Shown here in pieces: positions 58,783 through 64,000 of a DNA stretch of 64,000 nucleotides. The translations under genes were made by a program, and so were the position numbers. Below the pieces are notes generated by a model. The model worked only from the letters and a program-made list of their open reading frames with translations. It searched no databases and was not told the origin of the DNA. The stretch lies in assembly GCA_963677185.1 (NCBI GenBank), contig OY781889.1:2046001-2110000 (forward strand), read 5' to 3'. The first letter of the stretch is position 1. The number at the start of each line of letters is the position of its first letter. This DNA is from G963677185 sp963677185. Its GTDB lineage: Bacteria; Bacillota; Syntrophomonadia; Syntrophomonadales; Syntrophomonadaceae.

Positions 58783-59661
58783 ATGGCTAAAAGTATGACC
58801 GGGTTTGGCAGCGGCCAGAGTGTCACCGAAGCCTACGAGATCAGTTGTGAAATCAAGTCAGTGAACCATCGTTTCCTGGATGCCCAGGTACGTATGTCAA
58901 GAAGGTATATGCGCCTTGAAGAACCGGTGAAAGATTTGCTCAAGAAATATTTTACCAGAGGCCGTCTGGACGTAAATATCAACGTAAAACGAAGCCTGGC
59001 CAGGCATGAAGCTGTTAAAGTTGACAAAGAAATGGCAATGGCTTATTATAAATCATTGAGGGATTTGGCGGATTATCTTCAAATTTCACCGGATTTTGGA
59101 CTAATTGATGTTTTCCGCCTGCCGGATGTGTTTTCACTGGATGAACAAGAAGAAAATCTCGACGATCTGTGGCTCCTTTTAGAGCCGCTTTTGCATTCAT
59201 CAGCATCGCGAGTGCTGGAGATGCGGATTGTTGAAGGGGACAGCCTGGTGGCTGACATGCGGCAACGCTGTTCGTTTTTGCTAGGCCAGGTTGACTGCAT
59301 CGAAATCCGCTCACCGCAGGTGGTCGAAGATTATCGAGCCCGGGTGAACAAGCGGATTAAAGAACTGCTAGGCGACACTGATTTGGACGAACAACGCCTG
59401 ATGCAGGAAGTTGCAGTATTTGCTGACCGTGCCAGCATAACCGAGGAACTGGTGCGTTTGCGCAGCCACATCAAGCAGTTTGACGCACTGATGATTCAGA
59501 ATGACTCCATAGGCCGCAAGGGGGATTTCCTGATTCAGGAAATGTTCAGAGAAATCAACACCGTGGCCTCGAAAGCTAACGATCTCGAAATTACCCGCGT
59601 AACAGTCGAATGCAAAGCAGAACTGGAAAAGATTCGCGAACAACTGCAGAATCTTGAATAA
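58783..59661 (+). CDS. yicC: YicC-family endoribonuclease
   Basis: Protein of 292 residues starting AKSMTGFGSGQ, the family signature. IKSVNHRFLDAQVRMSRRYMRLEEPVKDLLKKYFTRGRLDVNI lies in the N-terminal half, and DSIGRKGDFLIQEMFREINTVASKANDLEI in the C-terminal DUF1732 domain. Relatives cut small RNAs or structured RNA; targets here are unknown. ATG 58783 lies one base after dapL. It precedes remA-gmk-rpoZ as in Bacillus. Confidence 0.92.
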   Translation: MAKSMTGFGSGQSVTEAYEISCEIKSVNHRFLDAQVRMSRRYMRLEEPVKDLLKKYFTRGRLDVNINVKRSLARHEAVKVDKEMAMAYYKSLRDLADYLQISPDFGLIDVFRLPDVFSLDEQEENLDDLWLLLEPLLHSSASRVLEMRIVEGDSLVADMRQRCSFLLGQVDCIEIRSPQVVEDYRARVNKRIKELLGDTDLDEQRLMQEVAVFADRASITEELVRLRSHIKQFDALMIQNDSIGRKGDFLIQEMFREINTVASKANDLEITRVTVECKAELEKIREQLQNLE

Positions 59662-59704
59662 TACCACACCAGAGCAGGAGGTGAGCCCGGGTATACCGGG
59701 GCTA

Positions 59705-59971
59705 ATGGACATTAGACTTGTCAACATAGGGTTTGGGAACATAGTTGCCGCCAACCGGATAATTGCCATAGTCAGCCCGGAATCGGCGCCAATTAAGAGA
59801 ATTATTCAGGAAGCCAGGGAAAAGGGTGTTCTGATTGATGCCACATATGGACGCAGAACACGCGCAGTGGTGGTTGCTGACAGCGGCCACATCATCTTGT
59901 CAGCGGTGCAGCCGGAAACTGTCGCCAACCGGTTGACTTCGAAGGACAGTGACAGCTCGGAAGATAAATAG
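59705..59971 (+). CDS. remA: RemA/DUF370 DNA-binding regulator
   Basis: Small regulator of 88 residues; in Bacillus it activates biofilm matrix and osmoprotection genes and forms DNA-wrapping rings. The core is nearly family consensus: MDIRLVNIGFGNIVAANRII, IVSPESAPIKRIIQEAREKG, DATYGRRTRAVVVADSGHII. ATG 59705 matches the family start, but the nearest strong ribosome site AGGAGGTGA (59675-59683) is 21 bases away. ATA 59693, nine bases from that site, is an unusual alternative. It sits between yicC and gmk. Confidence 0.9.
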   Translation: MDIRLVNIGFGNIVAANRIIAIVSPESAPIKRIIQEAREKGVLIDATYGRRTRAVVVADSGHIILSAVQPETVANRLTSKDSDSSEDK

Positions 59972-60070
59972 GCAATCCAGCTTCATGCTGCGCATTGTGA
60001 TTGGTCAAGGGGCTTGAAGCAGGTGCAGCCCGGTAAGCAATATGGTGATGCTTGAAAGCGAGATGTATAG

Positions 60071-60646
60071 ATGGGCCGCAGAGGCATTCTCATCGTTATG
60101 TCCGGACCTTCCGGGGTAGGAAAAGGGAGCATCAGGGAGATGCTGGTCAGCCGGATTTCAGATATCGTAGTATCCGTGTCGGCCACTACCCGCCCGGCTC
60201 GAGCGGGAGAGGTTGAAGGAACGGATTATTTTTTTGTGGACTCAGATCACTTCAGGCAGATGATCGACGCGGAAGCGTTCCTGGAATATGCCAGGGTCTA
60301 TGAGAATTATTACGGCACGCCCAGAGCCTTTGTGGAAGAACAGCTGGAGGCGGGTCAGGATATATTGCTGGAGATAGATATCCAGGGTGCTATGCAGGTA
60401 AAGGCCAGGATGCCGGAGGGGGTTTTTATCTTCATCAAGCCGCCCGACAAGGCGGAAATTGCCCGGCGTATTAGATGCAGGGGCAAGGATTCGGAAGAAA
60501 TGATCGCCTGCCGCCTGCAGGCATACGATGAGGAAATGAGCCATTTGCCCGAATATGATTATGAAATCCTGAATGACGAGCTGGCGCGTGCCGTCGACAA
60601 AATCGAGGCCATTGTCATCGCCGAGCATTGCAGGATTCGTAAATAA
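60071..60646 (+). CDS. gmk: Guanylate kinase
   Basis: Converts GMP to GDP with ATP. The P-loop is SGPSGVGKGSIREML, where the usual Thr after GK-G is Ser. GMP-site residues appear in SVSATTRPARAGEVEGTDYFFVD and EYARVYENYYGTPRAFVEEQL. At 191 residues it is normal. It starts with ATG 60071 and is followed by rpoZ. Confidence 0.96.
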   Translation: MGRRGILIVMSGPSGVGKGSIREMLVSRISDIVVSVSATTRPARAGEVEGTDYFFVDSDHFRQMIDAEAFLEYARVYENYYGTPRAFVEEQLEAGQDILLEIDIQGAMQVKARMPEGVFIFIKPPDKAEIARRIRCRGKDSEEMIACRLQAYDEEMSHLPEYDYEILNDELARAVDKIEAIVIAEHCRIRK

Positions 60647-60669
60647 ATTATGACAAGAGGTGATCATAT

Positions 60670-60888
60670 TTGCTGCAACCATCTACGAAAGAGCTGATTG
60701 ACATCGGCGGCAGCAAGTACGCAGTTGTAGTGGCGGTTTCCAAACGAGCGCGCGCAGTTTCAGAAAAGCGGCGCAACGAGGATTCCTATCGTTTATCGTC
60801 AATAGTATCTGGCGTTTTAGATGAACTTATGTCCGGAAAAGTCGTTATTACTGGAATGCCGGAGCCTGATGAAGGAGAGGCGGAATAG
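60670..60888 (+). CDS. rpoZ: RNA polymerase omega subunit
   Basis: Small subunit (72 residues) that helps fold beta-prime. It reads SKYAVVVAVSKRARAVSEKR, then SSIVSGVLDELMSGKVVI. The start is TTG 60670 with AGAGGTGAT. It lies in the order gmk-rpoZ-coaBC, three bases before coaBC. Confidence 0.93.
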   Translation: MLQPSTKELIDIGGSKYAVVVAVSKRARAVSEKRRNEDSYRLSSIVSGVLDELMSGKVVITGMPEPDEGEAE

Positions 60889-60891
60889 CCT

Positions 60892-62112
60892 ATGCCAAGG
60901 CTGGTCGGAATAGGAGTCACCGGCGGGATCGCCGCATATAAAATTGCTGATTTGGTCAGCCAGCTCAGCAAACAGGAAGATATCGAAGTATCTGTCATTA
61001 TGACCGAATCGGCCACTCGTTTTATAAGCCCTTTGACCTTCCGGACCCTATCAAACCGGGAAGTGCATACCGATCTATGGCAAGAGAGTCCTGGACACCG
61101 GGTTCAGCACATCGGGCTGGCCCAGTCAATGGACCTTTTTGTAGTAGCGCCGGCTACCGCAAATATTATTGGCAAAATGGCGGCTGGCATTGCTGATGAT
61201 TTGCTTTCTACGATGCTGCTGGCCACTAACGCCCCGATACTGGCAGTACCTTCGATGAATTCGGGTATGTATGAAAACCCTGTTGTGCAGCGCAATTTGA
61301 ATACGTTGAGAGACATGGGCATTCACATTCTGGAGCCGGACAGCGGGTACCTGGCCTGCGGGGATGCTGGTAAGGGACGCTTGCCCGATAACAGCGCCAT
61401 ATATGAACGCATAATGAGCATGCTGCAGCCGGGCAACGATTTGCAGGGATTAAAAATCATGGTTAATGCCGGAACGACTTGCGAAAATATTGATCCGGTA
61501 CGCTTTATCACCAACCGGGGAACCGGGAAAATGGGATTTGCTATCGCCAGGGCCGCCCGGCGGCGTGGTGCGAATGTCATACTGGTAAGCGGGCCATCAC
61601 AGCTGCAGCCCCCGCCGGGAGTGCTGTGGGAATCGGTGTGGAGCGCCGAGGAGATGTGCGAAAAGATGCTGGGCTACCAGGATGAATGCAATATTATTAT
61701 TGGAGCTGCAGCGGTGGGCGATTTCAAGGTGGCTCGTACTGCGGATCAGAAGATCAAGAAGAGCGGCAACGCTTCTGACCGCATCACCCTTGAACTGGTG
61801 CAAAATCCGGATATTATCAAAACCCTGGGAGCGCGCAAAAAAATGGGTCAGATCATTATAGGATTTGCGGCTGAAACCCAGAACGTCATGGAAAACGCCC
61901 GGAAAAAGCTGGAAAGTAAAAATCTGGATTTCATAGTTGCCAACGATGTAACTATGGAGGGAGCAGGTTTTGCCATAGATACCAATATTGTTACCATAAT
62001 AACCAGGGACGGCGAGATTCGCCCCTACCCGAAAATGACCAAAGACCAGGTTGCCGAAGCCATTTTGGACAAGGCTGCTGATTTATTTAAGACTATTAAC
62101 TGTGATATTTGA
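60892..62112 (+). CDS. coaBC: Bifunctional phosphopantothenoylcysteine decarboxylase/synthetase
   Basis: Two steps of coenzyme A synthesis. The N-terminal CoaC flavoprotein (about 1-180) starts VGIGVTGGIAAYKIADLV, with APATANIIGKMAAGIADDLL, PSMNSGMYENP and GYLACGDAGKGRLP (active-site Cys). The CoaB part (about 188-406) has INAGTTCENIDPVRFITNRGTGKMGFAIA-type blocks (here VNAGTT), then AAVGDFK and IGFAAETQNVMENARKKLESKNLDFIVAND. Length 406 is normal. Confidence 0.97.
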   Translation: MPRLVGIGVTGGIAAYKIADLVSQLSKQEDIEVSVIMTESATRFISPLTFRTLSNREVHTDLWQESPGHRVQHIGLAQSMDLFVVAPATANIIGKMAAGIADDLLSTMLLATNAPILAVPSMNSGMYENPVVQRNLNTLRDMGIHILEPDSGYLACGDAGKGRLPDNSAIYERIMSMLQPGNDLQGLKIMVNAGTTCENIDPVRFITNRGTGKMGFAIARAARRRGANVILVSGPSQLQPPPGVLWESVWSAEEMCEKMLGYQDECNIIIGAAAVGDFKVARTADQKIKKSGNASDRITLELVQNPDIIKTLGARKKMGQIIIGFAAETQNVMENARKKLESKNLDFIVANDVTMEGAGFAIDTNIVTIITRDGEIRPYPKMTKDQVAEAILDKAADLFKTINCDI

Positions 62113-62126
62113 AAGGAGATTAGCGG

Positions 62127-63317
<1,191 letters not shown>

Positions 63318-63334
63318 AAGACGGCCGCAAGACA

Positions 63335-63398
63335 GCGCCGCGACCTCCGAAGATGCCAGTTGCTTCTGGCGCATCACCGGAGGCTGCGGCGCCGTTTT
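63335..63398 (+). terminator. Rho-independent terminator after metK
   Basis: Long stem-loop: GCGCCGC (63335-63341) with GCGGCGC (63386-63392), plus inner pairs CCTCCG/CGGAGG and GATGCC/GGCGCATC, then CGTTTTAT. Confidence 0.85.
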
Positions 63399-63424
63399 AT
63401 TTAACCTCAATTTGGAGAACGCCA

Positions 63425-64000
63425 TGATCGGACAAGTGGAATATGTAGATGTGATGCTCCTGCTGCCCCGCCGCCTGGACCGGGCGGTATATGTTTATTC
63501 AGTACCGCCCGCCCTGCAAAAAGACCTGGCTTTCGGTAAAAGAGTCCGGGTGCCGGTGGGGAGCCAGCGCCACGACGGGATTATCCTGGGACCGGCGGTT
63601 GCCGCTCCGGCAAGACAGTGCAAGGCCATCATTAAGATACTGGACCGGGAAGAGGTTATCAGTCCGGATTTATTGGAACTGGCTGAATGGATGGCCTGGC
63701 ATTATGCATGTTCGCTGGCTCAAGTCCTGCGCGGCATTATACCCGGATTTTTACGCCATCGGCAGGAGGATTGCCTGGTGCCGCTGGTTCAGCGGGAAGA
63801 TTTGCTGTACATGGATTCAATTGAGACCGGTTTTGATCTGGAAGAATTCATGGAACGGCTGTGGGATGCCGGGCAGGAGAGTATTAAATCAGCCCGTAAG
63901 AGCATCGGCGATGAAGGGATAAAGCAGCTGGAAGAAGCCGGCTGGGTGGCTTCGCTTCAGGATTACGGCTATATAAGACCCCGGGAGGAAGCAGTGCTTT
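63425..64000 (+). CDS. priA: Primosomal protein N' (PriA) N-terminal part, cut by window edge
   Basis: Replication-restart helicase. The 192 visible codons are open to the right edge and cover the 3'-DNA-binding domain: VEYVDVMLLLPRRLDRAVYV, then FGKRVRVPVGSQRHDGIILG and LAEWMAWHYACSLAQVLRGIIPG. The helicase motifs lie beyond the window. ATG 63425 follows TTGGAGAA. The position after coaBC-metK supports the call. Confidence 0.9.

Noticed and set aside
63491..63922. 143-codon frame near the right edge
   Set aside because: The other frame encodes the PriA N-terminus with family motifs and runs off the window; this frame is a Trp/Arg-rich shadow.

Overview
The window is a contiguous stretch of a Gram-positive, spore-forming, anaerobic Clostridia-type chromosome. 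It carries spoVS, remA, RNase Y and RNase J, a MEP-type isoprenoid pathway, and the diaminopimelate aminotransferase (DapL) route. Gene orders such as rodZ-rimO-pgsA-cinA-recA-rny-ymdB-spoVS and yicC-remA-gmk-rpoZ-coaBC-priA are typical of Firmicutes. Base composition, strong GGAGG ribosome sites, frequent GTG/TTG starts, many chemoreceptors and a type I-C CRISPR repeat style would fit the Syntrophomonadaceae/Peptococcaceae area. The genus cannot be fixed from this sequence alone.

Layout. (1) 0-8.6 kb: lipid and isoprenoid operon (uppS, cdsA, AI-2E-type permease, dxr, rseP, ispG, proS, mgtC). (2) 8.7-13.4 kb: FAD oxidoreductase, a MerR regulator with a 19-bp-spacer promoter and a membrane partner, and a soluble chemoreceptor. 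(3) 13.4-20.6 kb: decayed accessory island holding a MITE, an IS256 fragment, scattered type I-C CRISPR repeats without cas genes, a stalk/DUF6273 lipoprotein with a Ser/Thr-kinase stub, a broken IS1182 copy with intact ends, an IS21 scrap, a WYL regulator and a TIR-domain protein. (4) 20.6-28.2 kb: flavodoxin/ferredoxin membrane protein, MazEF-like toxin-antitoxin with operator, pyrF-pyrE, a leader peptide with an attenuator-like terminator, aroF-tyrA, and rqcH. (5) 28.2-37.1 kb: a poly-HAMP chemoreceptor, dapB-asd-dapA, and RNase J. (6) 37.1-41.8 kb: second accessory cluster, the most interesting in the window. It has a large perfect hairpin, an orphan CARF/PD-(D/E)xK-like protein that lacks the usual ExK residues, an NrtR-like Nudix regulator with a dead Nudix box, an SPFH/Band-7 protein and a divergent NAD-kinase-like protein. 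The same 23-bp operator-like palindrome lies in front of both the regulator and the SPFH gene. (7) 42-64 kb: conserved core (ftsK/spoIIIE, rodZ-like, rimO, pgsA, cinA, thpR, recA, rny, ymdB, spoVS, PHP phosphoesterase, NlpC/P60 hydrolase, dapF-dapL, yicC-remA-gmk-rpoZ-coaBC, metK, start of priA), with two snap-back repeat elements at 55 and 56.5 kb.

How genes work together: asd, dapA, dapB, dapL and dapF cover aspartyl phosphate to meso-diaminopimelate for cell wall and lysine. uppS, cdsA, pgsA, dxr and ispG supply isoprenoid and phospholipid precursors. rny, rnj, ymdB and yicC are RNA-turnover and related factors. The two accessory regions contain families tied to NAD or cyclic-oligonucleotide signalling (TIR, CARF, NrtR-like, NAD-kinase-like), but no complete known defence system is present.
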